A DNA stretch of 64,000 bases from Treponema peruense. Its GTDB lineage: Bacteria > Spirochaetota > Spirochaetia > Treponematales > Treponemataceae. A program made the position numbers and the translations under genes. The stretch lies in assembly GCF_016117655.1 (NCBI RefSeq), contig NZ_CP064936.1, positions 744,001 to 808,000 on the forward strand, given 5' to 3'. How positions within the stretch are numbered: the first letter of the stretch is position 1; each line of letters begins with the position of its first letter. Of this stretch, positions 11,222-19,378 are shown in pieces. The notes under the pieces are model-generated. The model ran no database searches. It saw only the letters and a list, made by a program, of their open reading frames with translations, and had not been told where the DNA came from.

Positions 11222-11776
11222 ATGAAGAAGATTGATTTTAAATGCGTCATATGCTCATGCGTCATCCTCGTTATACTCAGCGTCATTTACTACGTCAAGA
11301 ATGGAAAGAAAAATTTTTCGACCGTAGACGAAACCGCACTCTACCTCGACCATGAATATTTCTTATTTTCAGAGTACTACATCATTCTCCCGGCAGGCGG
11401 CGAAGTGAAAACGCTCACAATGAAACTTGAGAACGGAACGAAAGAAGATGCAAAGAAAGTAAAGTGGAAGTTGAAAAGCTATCCTGAAAAGATAGGAACT
11501 TCGGTCTGCAAGGTCGAGGAACTTTCTGAAAATGGAAACATTCGTAATTTCCAGATAACGCCAAAGTCACTTGGAATCGCGACTTTGGAATTCTTCAACA
11601 AATCTCTTTCTACTGGCAACAATTGGCAAGCCCTTTTTATCTCAGTCGTTACGGAAAGTGAGTATAAGAAGCTCGTGGAGAATGGATACATAACAAGTCT
11701 CACTCGAAAGCACGATGCCCAGAAAGAAGATCGCACAGGCAAACATGAAAGCCTTCATACGCGGAACGGAAGATGA
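11222..11776 (+). CDS. Membrane-anchored protein with one Ig-like domain
   Basis: 184 aa. One hydrophobic segment (about residues 9-25, Cys-rich) would anchor it with the bulk outside the cytoplasm; the Cys residues do not form a clear lipobox. Residues 55-150 have the BIG2-like pattern seen in the giant upstream proteins (ILPAGGEVKTL, then KVKWKLKSYP, then LGIATLEF). No good ribosome site is visible; a small ACACT/AGTGT hairpin precedes the start. Its last 62 bases overlap the start of the methyltransferase remnant, so the basic, low-complexity tail may be a frameshifted or eroded end. Confidence 0.6.
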   Translation: MKKIDFKCVICSCVILVILSVIYYVKNGKKNFSTVDETALYLDHEYFLFSEYYIILPAGGEVKTLTMKLENGTKEDAKKVKWKLKSYPEKIGTSVCKVEELSENGNIRNFQITPKSLGIATLEFFNKSLSTGNNWQALFISVVTESEYKKLVENGYITSLTRKHDAQKEDRTGKHESLHTRNGR

Positions 11777-12133
11777 GTTTTATACCCAGCTTTCAGATAT
11801 AGAAAATGAGCTTTCTAAATATTCAGATTTAAAAGTCTTTGAAAATAAAACCGTAATCTGTAACTGTGACGAACCTTTTGGGTCGAACTTCACTCTCTAT
11901 TTTTTGATGCACCTTAATTCATTAAAATTAAAAAGACTTATATCTACAGGCTATTCTACTTCCTCTATTATGGGTAAGGAATTACCGCTATACGTATGTG
12001 GGTGGGGGGGGGATATGAGGCATACTGCCTGGATATAAACTCCACAAAAAAGTATCTTAGCGGAGACCAGACCGACTTAGACAGCATTTCTGCAAAGAAA
12101 ATGCTGGAAGAAAACCTAAAAAGTGAAATGTAA
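11715..12133 (+). pseudogene. EcoRI-type adenine DNA methyltransferase, N-terminal remnant with G9 frameshift
   Basis: Residues 10-75 carry the family start very clearly: NMKAFIRGTEDEFYTQLSDI, then an ICNCDEPFGSNF segment and a KRLISTGY segment, as in the EcoRI methylase-like family (PF13651). In the present frame the ORF stops at 12038 after a run of nine G (12004-12012). If the run had 7 or 10 G, translation would continue as GYEAYCLDIN...YLSGD to a TAA at 12131-12133. Even then the protein ends before the NPPF catalytic motif, so it cannot methylate DNA. It is best read as a decayed modification gene, with the tract possibly a former phase switch. A sequencing error in the G run is also possible. 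Confidence 0.7.
12004..12012. repeat. Homopolymer tract of nine G
   Basis: Lies inside the methyltransferase remnant exactly where the reading frame breaks. Such tracts slip during replication and also cause assembly errors. Confidence 0.9.
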
Positions 12134-12137
12134 TATC

Positions 12138-12167
12138 TTTAATTAGCGTCTTCGGGCGCTAATTAAA
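12138..12167. terminator. Bidirectional terminator between convergent genes
   Basis: Perfect 11-bp stem TTTAATTAGCG / CGCTAATTAAA around an 8-base loop, with A/T-rich sides, directly before the stop codon of the leftward gene at 12168. Confidence 0.75.
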
Positions 12168-12785
12168 TCAACTTACCTCATCAGGATAAATATACCAGAG
12201 GTCAGGATTTATTTCATCCCTCATTTTTAGGATAAATGATTCATTAGGAAGGGCCTTAAAGCACATAGTTCCTGTCAGTTTATTCATTCTTTTGTAGAGC
12301 ATGTTTTTTAGAGTAAAAATCGATACGTCATAATATTCTGCAAATCGGGGAATAGACATATCCTTTACCATTTTGAAAAGCTTTTGATGGCCAAGGCTTT
12401 CCAGTGAAAGCATTTCAGAAATATCATGTTTAGGATTAAATTCTATTTTTTCTGGAAGAGTCTCGTTTATTTTGTAATACCATTTTGCTGGCTGCATTTT
12501 TCCACGGCAGTAAAATACTGAAGTGTTCGGAAGACTTAAACAGCGTCCGTTAAAATAATAATAAAGCTTCTGCTTTGCTACCTGTTCATTAGGAATTCCA
12601 AGTGAAACCATGAATTTCCATAACAAAGACTTCTGGGCAGCAGTCTTTAAATCGTGAATTGCATAAGTGTCTTCATCAGAGTATTCTCTAATATCTATGT
12701 GATGTTGAGGTTGGCTTTTTATAAACTCTTCTACATTCAGTTCTTCCATAACTCCAAATATAGATTTGTTTACACTTCTTGTCAA
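12168..12785 (-). CDS. Hypothetical protein, possible DNA-binding C-terminal domain
   Basis: 205 aa, not recognised. The N-terminal half is acidic and polar. Residues ~130-165 (KLFKMVKDMSIPRFAEYYDVSI, then FTLKNMLYKRMNKLTG) have the helix-turn-helix look of a DNA-binding protein, but the match is by eye only. It is the last gene of a leftward set of four (14166 to 12168) and lies 10 bases after the 60-aa membrane protein. A regulatory role inside the mobile segment is inferred from the position and this helix pair. Confidence 0.65.
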   Translation of the reverse strand: MTRSVNKSIFGVMEELNVEEFIKSQPQHHIDIREYSDEDTYAIHDLKTAAQKSLLWKFMVSLGIPNEQVAKQKLYYYFNGRCLSLPNTSVFYCRGKMQPAKWYYKINETLPEKIEFNPKHDISEMLSLESLGHQKLFKMVKDMSIPRFAEYYDVSIFTLKNMLYKRMNKLTGTMCFKALPNESFILKMRDEINPDLWYIYPDEVS

Positions 12786-12795
12786 GACCTTTTTA

Positions 12796-12978
12796 TTATA
12801 TCGGCAAGTTTTTTAATGTCTTTTCAATTCCAGAAAAAAATGTTTTTACTGCATGAATGATTTTGTCTGCAAAGTCACCTGCAATAGGGAGTATCTTTGA
12901 GAGAATCAATATAATTGCAGCAACTATGACAATGTAAGTAATTAGACGGCAAGCCTTGTAAAATAAACGTAATATCAT
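12796..12978 (-). CDS. Small single-span membrane protein
   Basis: 60 aa with a strong hydrophobic stretch at residues 12-32 (LITYIVIVAAIILILSKI) and a basic C-terminal helix. Its start overlaps the stop of the PilZ-like gene by 4 bases (ATGA), so the two are translationally coupled. The small size and membrane location fit a partner or anchor of a neighbouring protein; no family was recognised. Confidence 0.7.
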   Translation of the reverse strand: MILRLFYKACRLITYIVIVAAIILILSKILPIAGDFADKIIHAVKTFFSGIEKTLKNLPI

Positions 12979-13694
12979 TTGATTCCCCTTTCAGTTAATG
13001 CTTTTATGTAACTGTCAATTCTCTGCTTGTAAGTAAGCGGAGAGTAATCGTATTTTATTGAGAGAATTGATACAATTTCTTTTTCAGACGTAGATTTTAT
13101 AAGGCAGTTTTTAATTGAAGAAACAAGCGGAATCTGCTCGATTGGATTTCTGAATGAAAGATTTAAGCAGACTGTTTTATCCTTGAAAAAGTTTCCGCCT
13201 ACGGTAGTTACCTTTGCACCGGAATAAGAAAGATTGTTTACAACACAAGGAAGCTGGAGCTTATCCGCAATAAGAACCTGCTCAATGCTCTTAAAATTTA
13301 TGAGCTTTCCTTTGTCTTCATCAAGTCCGATTTCATATCTTGCTTCCTTTCTTTTATTCCAGCCTTCATTAAGATTTTCTATGTTTTTTAATTCGGAAAA
13401 GAAATGCTGCTTAAAAGCATCCTTGTTTCTCTCTTCTTCTGCAATTCCAATTTCATAGGTAAAGGAATAAATTGTGTCTTTTACTTTTTTCATTATGACT
13501 GCATCAAAATAAATAAAAGAGCCTCGATACTTTATTTTAAACTTTATATTTCCTTTAAGCTCCGAGGCATCTGAACTGACAAAAAAAGTCAATCCGCTGA
13601 ACTCAAGCAGAAGACATGAATAAAGAATATCGTTTGAAATAATATAAGCAGTCTCAATCTGAAGGACATTCAATACATCTTTATAGACTTTCAT
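12975..13694 (-). CDS. PilZ-domain protein, candidate c-di-GMP receptor
   Basis: 239 aa. The c-di-GMP binding signature of PilZ domains is visible: RKEAR (RxxxR) at about residues 112-116, and NLSYSGA (NxSxxG) about 40 residues later. A N-terminal domain of ~100 aa precedes it, as in YcgR-like two-domain proteins. In spirochaetes such proteins link c-di-GMP to motility and host adaptation. Here it sits in a mobile-looking segment, coupled by a 4-base overlap to a tiny membrane protein and by 14 bases to the upstream gene. Whether it acts on the host or on the element is not shown. Confidence 0.75.
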   Translation of the reverse strand: MKVYKDVLNVLQIETAYIISNDILYSCLLLEFSGLTFFVSSDASELKGNIKFKIKYRGSFIYFDAVIMKKVKDTIYSFTYEIGIAEEERNKDAFKQHFFSELKNIENLNEGWNKRKEARYEIGLDEDKGKLINFKSIEQVLIADKLQLPCVVNNLSYSGAKVTTVGGNFFKDKTVCLNLSFRNPIEQIPLVSSIKNCLIKSTSEKEIVSILSIKYDYSPLTYKQRIDSYIKALTERGIK

Positions 13695-14166
13695 AACTTC
13701 TCTCCAGGGATTTTTTATATTTATCTGTCAATAGATAAACCTGACGTTTTGTACCATTAGAACCTTTGCTTTTGTGTCTGACAGAATCTATGTAAGAGGC
13801 GAGAGTAAGCCAGTAGAGCGTTCCGTATTTGTAAAAATCCTTACCGTATTTTTTTTCAAGGTTATAGACCATCTGTTTCAAAAGGTCTATTTTGCGGCCT
13901 TTAGCTTTATAAAGGATTCTTACTTCCTGTTTTATATAAGGCATGTGAGCTTCTTCCATAGGAATAGTAAAATCATTTTCCTTTAATTCCTGGAATATAA
14001 CAGCTCGCCTTGAATTAGAAGCTGAATAAAAGGCTATGGCTGTTCCTTCGATAAAAAGCATTGTACCAAGATTTTCATCTGGAAACTTTGCCTTTATATA
14101 TCCGCTTACATAAAGAGAATACTCTTCTTTTAATTTCCCGTTAGGGATTTTTACTGCAATTGACAT
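13681..14166 (-). CDS. Hypothetical protein, first gene of leftward operon
   Basis: 161 aa from the Met at 14166 (MSIAVKIPNGK); an upstream in-frame Met at 14199 would add 11 residues. Neither start has a ribosome site, and a TATACT hexamer at 14173-14178 leaves almost no leader for the 14166 start. The protein mixes strands and basic helices, ends in a Lys/Arg/Ser-rich tail (HKSKGSNGTKRQVYLL), and has no recognisable motif. It overlaps the PilZ gene by 14 bases. Confidence 0.65.
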   Translation of the reverse strand: MSIAVKIPNGKLKEEYSLYVSGYIKAKFPDENLGTMLFIEGTAIAFYSASNSRRAVIFQELKENDFTIPMEEAHMPYIKQEVRILYKAKGRKIDLLKQMVYNLEKKYGKDFYKYGTLYWLTLASYIDSVRHKSKGSNGTKRQVYLLTDKYKKSLERSYESL

Positions 14167-14207
14167 GATTAAAGTATAAAACATTTTTGCAAAAAACACT
14201 AGATTTA

Positions 14208-14236
14208 TTTACACTTATGATTTATAATCATAATAG
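14208..14236 (+). promoter_or_regulatory. Candidate promoter with embedded palindromic operator
   Basis: TTTACA (14208-14213) and TAATAG (14231-14236) are 17 bases apart. Between them lies a perfect inverted repeat TTATGATT-TAT-AATCATAA (14215-14233). It sits in the gap between two divergent operons, a usual place for a repressor site. Confidence 0.4.
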
Positions 14237-14405
14237 ATTATATTACTCTATTTTGCGGAGTATATAGTTTATTCTTCTTAAAACTTGGGGTTATTGAAAA
14301 TATAACCAATTATAGTCTTCTGTGAGGACACTGTAATTGACAGCCACTCTGAAAAACGAGGGGAAACTTTTCATAACTCCTGAAAAAAAACACAAGGAGT
14401 TGTTT

Positions 14406-15335
14406 ATGGAACAGACTGTTTCAATCAATCAGTTTGGAGATGCCTTGAAAAACACATCTCCAATGCCCCTTTACGAGAAGAAGAGCAAGGAAAAGTCATC
14501 TTATGATTATTTCCAGGAACTCGGAGACACTCTCGTAAAATCCCTCAAAGATGGTACATCACCGCTTTTGCCAAACAAAGATGGTTTTGTAGATTTACAG
14601 CCAGCCTACAACGCAAGCAAAAACACAAAAACTGAAGGCCTTACTCAGATTATGCTTTTGACTAAGAAAGCAGAACTCAACGCACCTACAGCAGCTTTTG
14701 TTACTTTTGAAAGCGTAAAGAAAGCTCAGGAAGCTGGGGTTGAATGTAAAATTGCAAAAGGCTCTAAAGGTGTTACCATTCCTGCCGTGGACCTGAAAAA
14801 CTGGTCAGAAATCAAGTTCAAGAACACATGGTTCAATTTCTCACAGGTTGAAGGTGCTGAAGCTCTCAAGGCATTCCTCGATGCAAAGATGACAGAACAG
14901 TACAAAAAGGATGTTCAGTACATCAACGAACATTATCCTAACTCAACTTACAAAGAAAAGAAAAACCCTGCTGATTTCGTTATGAACAAGGAAAACCTCA
15001 AGGCTATGCCTTTGAACGAAAAAACGGAGGAACCATATCAGTATCTTGCTCAGGTTCTGAATGCAGTAAACACAGGCCGCAAGCTTTATGTTACTCCTGA
15101 ACAGGCTGAAAAGTTCAAGAACAAGGCTGTTGAAATCCTCACAGCTGAATATGAACCAGGAAAGCTTGACAAGGCTGCAATCATGAAGCTTTCAGTTTCT
15201 GCAGAAAATCTTTATAGAAAAAATAAAGAAATGCTGCAGGAATATTCTCAGAAAAAAGAAGTTGCTCAGGAATCTCCTAAAAAAGAAACTCCTAAAAAGA
15301 GCCGCCCAGCTCCTTCTTATGAAAGAGAAAGATAA
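14406..15335 (+). CDS. ArdC-like N-terminal (ssDNA-binding) domain protein
   Basis: 309 aa from the ATG at 14406, preceded by AAGGAG; an upstream ATG at 14337 has none. Residues ~55-130 follow the pattern of the ArdC N-terminal domain: a bulky Pro/Asn segment, GLTQIMLL, then FVTFESVKKAQEAGVECKI and KGSKGVTI, like TF..A...G..V.KG.KG in that family. ArdC-type proteins bind single-stranded DNA and protect incoming plasmids from restriction. The metalloprotease half of full ArdC is absent; the C-terminus is helical with a Lys/Glu/Pro tail. First gene of a rightward operon that ends in the giant polyvalent protein. The assignment is by eye. Confidence 0.6.
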   Translation: MEQTVSINQFGDALKNTSPMPLYEKKSKEKSSYDYFQELGDTLVKSLKDGTSPLLPNKDGFVDLQPAYNASKNTKTEGLTQIMLLTKKAELNAPTAAFVTFESVKKAQEAGVECKIAKGSKGVTIPAVDLKNWSEIKFKNTWFNFSQVEGAEALKAFLDAKMTEQYKKDVQYINEHYPNSTYKEKKNPADFVMNKENLKAMPLNEKTEEPYQYLAQVLNAVNTGRKLYVTPEQAEKFKNKAVEILTAEYEPGKLDKAAIMKLSVSAENLYRKNKEMLQEYSQKKEVAQESPKKETPKKSRPAPSYERER

Positions 15336-15408
15336 AAAGTTTTAAATACACGGTGTAAACTAATCTATATATTTAGTTATGCCGTGTATGTTTTTACCAG
15401 GAGTTTTT

Positions 15409-16395
15409 ATGAGCGATACTGAAATTAAAACACTTTCAACACAAGTCTTAAAAGATGACCTTTATAAAGAAATCAACTCTCTCATATCAGAAAATATCTT
15501 AAACAATTCTTTTCCTTATACAAAAACCACACCCCTTCCACAGGACATGAATGTAGTAAACGGAAGACATCTTGGTGACATCAATAAAATTCAGCTTGAA
15601 CTTAAAGCTTCTTTAATCAGTGCAAAATCTCTCAAATGGATCTACGGGTCAGACGCAGCGTTATTAAACCTTGAACTAAAAGAGAATGAAAAGCCTCTCG
15701 TTGCGCTTGCTAATATTTCTAAAGACTCACACTTAAAAACTGATGCCCAGACTTTCTACCTTCTTGACCAGTTTTCTGAAAACTCATTACAAAAAGCTGT
15801 AAAAATCGTAAGGGATGAAAAAACACCTAAACAGAAAAAAATCATTGCCCAGGAAATGATTAAAAATATCACTGAATATGACTCAGGATTAAATGAAAAA
15901 GAAATCCGTGAAAATAAAAGAAAAAACATTTCAAACAATCTTTCTAAAAATGGAAATGTACTTGCAAATGTGCGTGAGGCTTTTTCCAATGCAACTGAAG
16001 GATATTCTCCTGAAGAAAAAACTCTTTTCAGCCTTTTGAATAATTATTTTGTGCAGCAGGAAACAGGAATTACAATTCAAAAGTTTCCTGATGAACAGAA
16101 ATCAAAAGCTTTAGAAACTGTGAAGACTTTATCAATGGAAGACTCTCCAAAACTTACACGCCTTTTTACAGAAAGCTTTTTGTATTCAGAACGAATGACC
16201 CACTACAACTTTGAAATCAACAGAGTATTTACAAAAGATGACTTGAATAAGTCTCTTCCAGTTCTTTCTCCTTCTGCTTCTGCCTTTGAGCCTAAAAGAA
16301 CACACGAACTTGAAGCACAGAAAAATATGGAACGACTTCTCGAAAGAGATATAGAAATCAAACCACGGCACATTAGCCATGACAGGAGGAGGTAA
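15409..16395 (+). CDS. Hypothetical protein of mobile segment
   Basis: 328 aa starting at 15409 behind AGGAG; a Met at 15379 is also in frame but lacks a ribosome site. Mostly alpha-helical and charged. Residues 70-100 (LKASLISAKSLKWIYGSDAAL) resemble segments seen in plasmid and phage polyvalent proteins, but no family can be named. The C-terminus is very basic (HISHDRRR). The next gene starts 2 bases after the stop, so the genes are co-transcribed. Confidence 0.7.
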   Translation: MSDTEIKTLSTQVLKDDLYKEINSLISENILNNSFPYTKTTPLPQDMNVVNGRHLGDINKIQLELKASLISAKSLKWIYGSDAALLNLELKENEKPLVALANISKDSHLKTDAQTFYLLDQFSENSLQKAVKIVRDEKTPKQKKIIAQEMIKNITEYDSGLNEKEIRENKRKNISNNLSKNGNVLANVREAFSNATEGYSPEEKTLFSLLNNYFVQQETGITIQKFPDEQKSKALETVKTLSMEDSPKLTRLFTESFLYSERMTHYNFEINRVFTKDDLNKSLPVLSPSASAFEPKRTHELEAQKNMERLLERDIEIKPRHISHDRRR

Positions 16396-16397
16396 TC

Positions 16398-16994
16398 ATG
16401 AATGCTTTTGTTTCTCTTGAAAATTACATTGTAAAACAGGAACTCAATGCAGGAGTAGGGGTATCAGTTACTCTTGATGAAGCTGTCGCAAAATATGAAT
16501 CTACCAGAAGGAAAGGTGTTCTTTCCTATAATAACTGGCTTTTAGTAAATATTCCTGGCGAAAACTTTTTTATCGACATGACAAAACCAATCAAAGAACA
16601 AAGTGATGATGTGCTTGCATCTTTAATGAAAAACGATTTTATCATGTCGCTTTTTATTTATGAAGCAAGAAAGATTTTTGAAAGCATGAATACTCTTCCT
16701 GATGAGCAAAACAACAAAGAAGAATACAACAAGAGGATGGAAAACTTTTCTAAAAAAAAGTACGAATTCCTTCTTTCTTTCAAAAGCGGTCTTGATTTGT
16801 TTAACTTCATAAACAGTAAGTGCATTACACATGACAGGGCAAAATCATCCTCTCTTCTTTACGATTTTGGAATCAAGGGCGCTCTTTATGATGATGAAAC
16901 TGGAAAAAGGTTTTTGCTGTTCAATGCAAAAAAAGATATTGAACCAGTCGATTACAGAACCGGAATCTTAGAAGATTCCACCCTGGTTTTGTAG
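16398..16994 (+). CDS. Hypothetical protein, polyvalent-protein-like C-terminal segment
   Basis: 198 aa with a strong AGGAGG site overlapping the previous stop. The last 40 residues (YDFGIKGALYDDETGKRFLLF, then NAKKDI) look like the GIKG...YVIFD pattern often seen in large phage and conjugative polyvalent proteins. The remainder is helical without motifs. Located between the 15409 gene and the DUF4406 gene in one operon. Confidence 0.7.
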   Translation: MNAFVSLENYIVKQELNAGVGVSVTLDEAVAKYESTRRKGVLSYNNWLLVNIPGENFFIDMTKPIKEQSDDVLASLMKNDFIMSLFIYEARKIFESMNTLPDEQNNKEEYNKRMENFSKKKYEFLLSFKSGLDLFNFINSKCITHDRAKSSSLLYDFGIKGALYDDETGKRFLLFNAKKDIEPVDYRTGILEDSTLVL

Positions 16995-17023
16995 CAAAAA
17001 TAATTAAGAAGGAAGAATAAACT

Positions 17024-17858
17024 ATGAATATATATCTTTCAGGCTCAATTTCAAATGACCCGAATTTTAAAGAAAAGTTTGTTTTAAAAGCTGAAGAACT
17101 AACATCCAAAGGTCACAATGTTTATAACCCTGCCCAGCACCCTCCAATGTTTACCTGGGAGCAGTTTATGCAGCTTGATTTAACGGCTCTTTCTTTTTGC
17201 GATGCAATCTACCTTATGAATGGCTGGGAACAATCTAAAGGGGCAAAAATTGAGCATGATGCAGCAAAAAAACTGAAACTTAAAATCTTTTATGAAGAAA
17301 AAACTCAGGAAAAATCAATCAAGTTCTCAAAAACTATTCCTTCAAAAACCGGAACTGCATATAAGTGTTTCTATCTTAAAAACGGAAAACTTTATCCGCC
17401 TATGGTAAGTAACCCTAATGGAGAGGCAACACCTGTTGGCTCTTGGATAGATGCAAGTGTGGGAAACTTTGCCGGAACTACAAAGACTGGTCGCCCACAG
17501 GTTGAATGTGGTGGGCATGGAACACACACTTCAAAAGGAAAACTTGCATTAAGACCTGGCTGGCACCTGGGAACGCTTCCTATCGCAAATCAGTTCAATG
17601 TGACTAATCCAAAAAACGGCAAGAAAGAGCTTTTTCCTTCAGAACTTGTATGGGCTGAAGTTGAATATTCTATGGATAAAGACTACCAGAATGAAGCAAT
17701 GAAAGAAGGAATAACGGATTCCGGTTCTTTTCGTTATTCATACGCTGGTCTTAAAAATATCCCTGAAAACGGTTTTTACAGATACAGGACAAATCCTGAC
17801 CCGAATACAGAAGAATGGGTAATCGCAGGTCAGATTAAAGTAAACCGGATTTTATCCA
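17024..17858 (+). pseudogene. DUF4406-polyvalent fusion protein, 5' fragment interrupted by IS
   Basis: Residues 1-90 are a DUF4406 domain (MNIYLSGSIS at the N-terminus, GHNVYNPA, then FCDAIYLMNGWEQSKGAKIEHDAA), related to nucleoside 2-deoxyribosyltransferases. Residues ~105-280 form a second domain with the motifs KGKLALRPGWHLGTLP, SELVWAEVEYS and GFYRYRTNPDPNTEEW, known to me from large polyvalent proteins of mobile elements. The host sequence stops at 17858 where IS copy 2 begins; joining to 19258 restores a 312-aa frame. As it stands, translation runs 206 bases into the element and ends at 18064. The original role is unknown, perhaps nucleotide salvage or protein modification for the element. 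Confidence 0.8.
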
Positions 17859-19248
17859 GAGTTATTGTCAATTGTTGTGGATTGAAAAAAAGTGTCTTTT
17901 CATCAGGCAGCCTTCATTTGTTCACCGTCCACAAAAATTATATTTTTGGCGACAAGTTCAAGTTGTTTAAATCCCCTGAGCCGTCGCCAGTTTTTCTCTG
18001 CCTGAAGACAAAGCTTGAAAGCCATTGCAACAGAAGCAGCGGAAGAGCCGTTTCCTTTTGTTGACTTGTGGCGCAACCTGACTGTTGCAAATGTCGATTC
18101 AATCGGATTCGACGTTCTAATGTGAGCCCAATGTTCCGCCGGATAATCATAAAAGCGGAACAAATCCTCCTTGTCTTTTTCAAGACATTCCGTTGCCTTC
18201 GGATATTTTTTTCCGAAAGTTTCTATAAATAAGTCGTAGGCTTTCAAGGCGTTTGCACGTTTGTCTGCCTGCCACATATCCCGAATCATTTTTGTGGCCT
18301 GAGTCTGCACACAGTCAGGCAATTTGTCCAGAATGTTCATGGACTTGTGGAACCAGCATCTCTGAATTTTTAGCTGGCCCCAGATTTCATCAACTGCATT
18401 TTGAAACCCAAGCGCTCCGTCGCAGACTGCCAATTTTGGTGCTTTTGTCAGTCCGCGGAATTTCAAATCAAGCAAAACTCCACGCCAACTTTCCGTTGAC
18501 TCGCGAATTCCGGCCTGTACAGCCACAAGTTCTTTTTTGCCTTCAACAGTTACGCCAATTATTACCAGAAGGCAGGTCTTTTCACCGTCAAGCCGGGACT
18601 TTACGTAAATTCCGTCTGCCCAAACATAAACGTATTCCTTTCCGGAAAGATCTCGTTTGCGCCATTCGTCATATTCAGCCTGCCATTTTACAGTAAGCTT
18701 TGTTATGACTGACGGACTCAGGCCCTTTGCTTCTTTACCAAGAACATCATGGAGCATGGCTGAAAACTTGTTTGAAGAAATTCCTGCAAGGTAGGCAGCG
18801 GAAAGTATTGCTTCTACTGTCGGAGTTTTTCTTGCAAACGGAGGAAGGACTTTGCTTACAAAGCGATCCTTTTCTTCAAGTGCACGGTCATCAACTCTGG
18901 GAAGCCTGACTGTAACGTAACCGTTTGTAGTAAGAATTGTCCGTTCTTTGTGAAAGCCGTTTCTTACTACAAGTTTGTTTCCGGTTTTGTCTACGATAGA
19001 AGAAGTTTTATTAAGAAAACGCTGAACTTCATCCTCGTAAAGACTTTCAATTACTTCACGTGCTCTTGCGCGGATTGCTTTTTCAAGCAAATCAATCGTT
19101 GGACTATTGGAATTTTCTTCAATTTCCAGTATTCTTTTCATAAGAGGTCTCCTTCGGTGTTTATTTTTTTTTCCAAAGAAAACTATACCTTAGACAGACC
19201 TCTTTTTCTATGCCTTCTCAGGCAATCCACAACTTTTGATTATAACTC
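17859..19248 (-). mobile_element. IS256-family insertion sequence, copy 2 (1,390 bp, reversed)
   Basis: Same length and ends as copy 1 but in opposite orientation. A perfect 9-bp direct repeat TTTTATCCA flanks it (17850-17858 and 19249-19257). It interrupts the DUF4406 fusion gene; excision in silico restores that gene's frame. Confidence 0.95.
17903..19141 (-). CDS. IS256-family transposase, copy 2
   Basis: The 412-aa product is identical to those of copies 1 and 3, with the same three catalytic acidic residues (ADGIYVK, VCDGALGF, NPIESTF) and the GGAGACC ribosome site. Reads leftward, opposite to the operon it has landed in, so it may be polar on the giant polyvalent gene downstream, although that gene keeps its own ribosome site. 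Confidence 0.96.
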   Translation of the reverse strand: MKRILEIEENSNSPTIDLLEKAIRARAREVIESLYEDEVQRFLNKTSSIVDKTGNKLVVRNGFHKERTILTTNGYVTVRLPRVDDRALEEKDRFVSKVLPPFARKTPTVEAILSAAYLAGISSNKFSAMLHDVLGKEAKGLSPSVITKLTVKWQAEYDEWRKRDLSGKEYVYVWADGIYVKSRLDGEKTCLLVIIGVTVEGKKELVAVQAGIRESTESWRGVLLDLKFRGLTKAPKLAVCDGALGFQNAVDEIWGQLKIQRCWFHKSMNILDKLPDCVQTQATKMIRDMWQADKRANALKAYDLFIETFGKKYPKATECLEKDKEDLFRFYDYPAEHWAHIRTSNPIESTFATVRLRHKSTKGNGSSAASVAMAFKLCLQAEKNWRRLRGFKQLELVAKNIIFVDGEQMKAA

Positions 19249-19257
19249 TTTTATCCA

Positions 19258-19361
19258 ACGAAGAAGTAGATAATATCCTTCTTAAAAACGGCAGAACACC
19301 GCCTAAAAGAACGGAATTAGAAAGTATAAAAAAACAAAATGAAATTACTATTGAAAGATAA
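19258..19361 (+). pseudogene. DUF4406-polyvalent fusion protein, 3' fragment
   Basis: Continues the 17024 frame after removal of IS copy 2: residues NEEVDNILLKNGRTPPKR, then a basic helix, ending TAA at 19359-19361. It has no start of its own. The ending (VNRILS before the insert, NEEVDNIL after) fits one helix, which confirms the join. Confidence 0.8.
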
Positions 19362-19378
19362 TTAAGGAGAATAAACTT

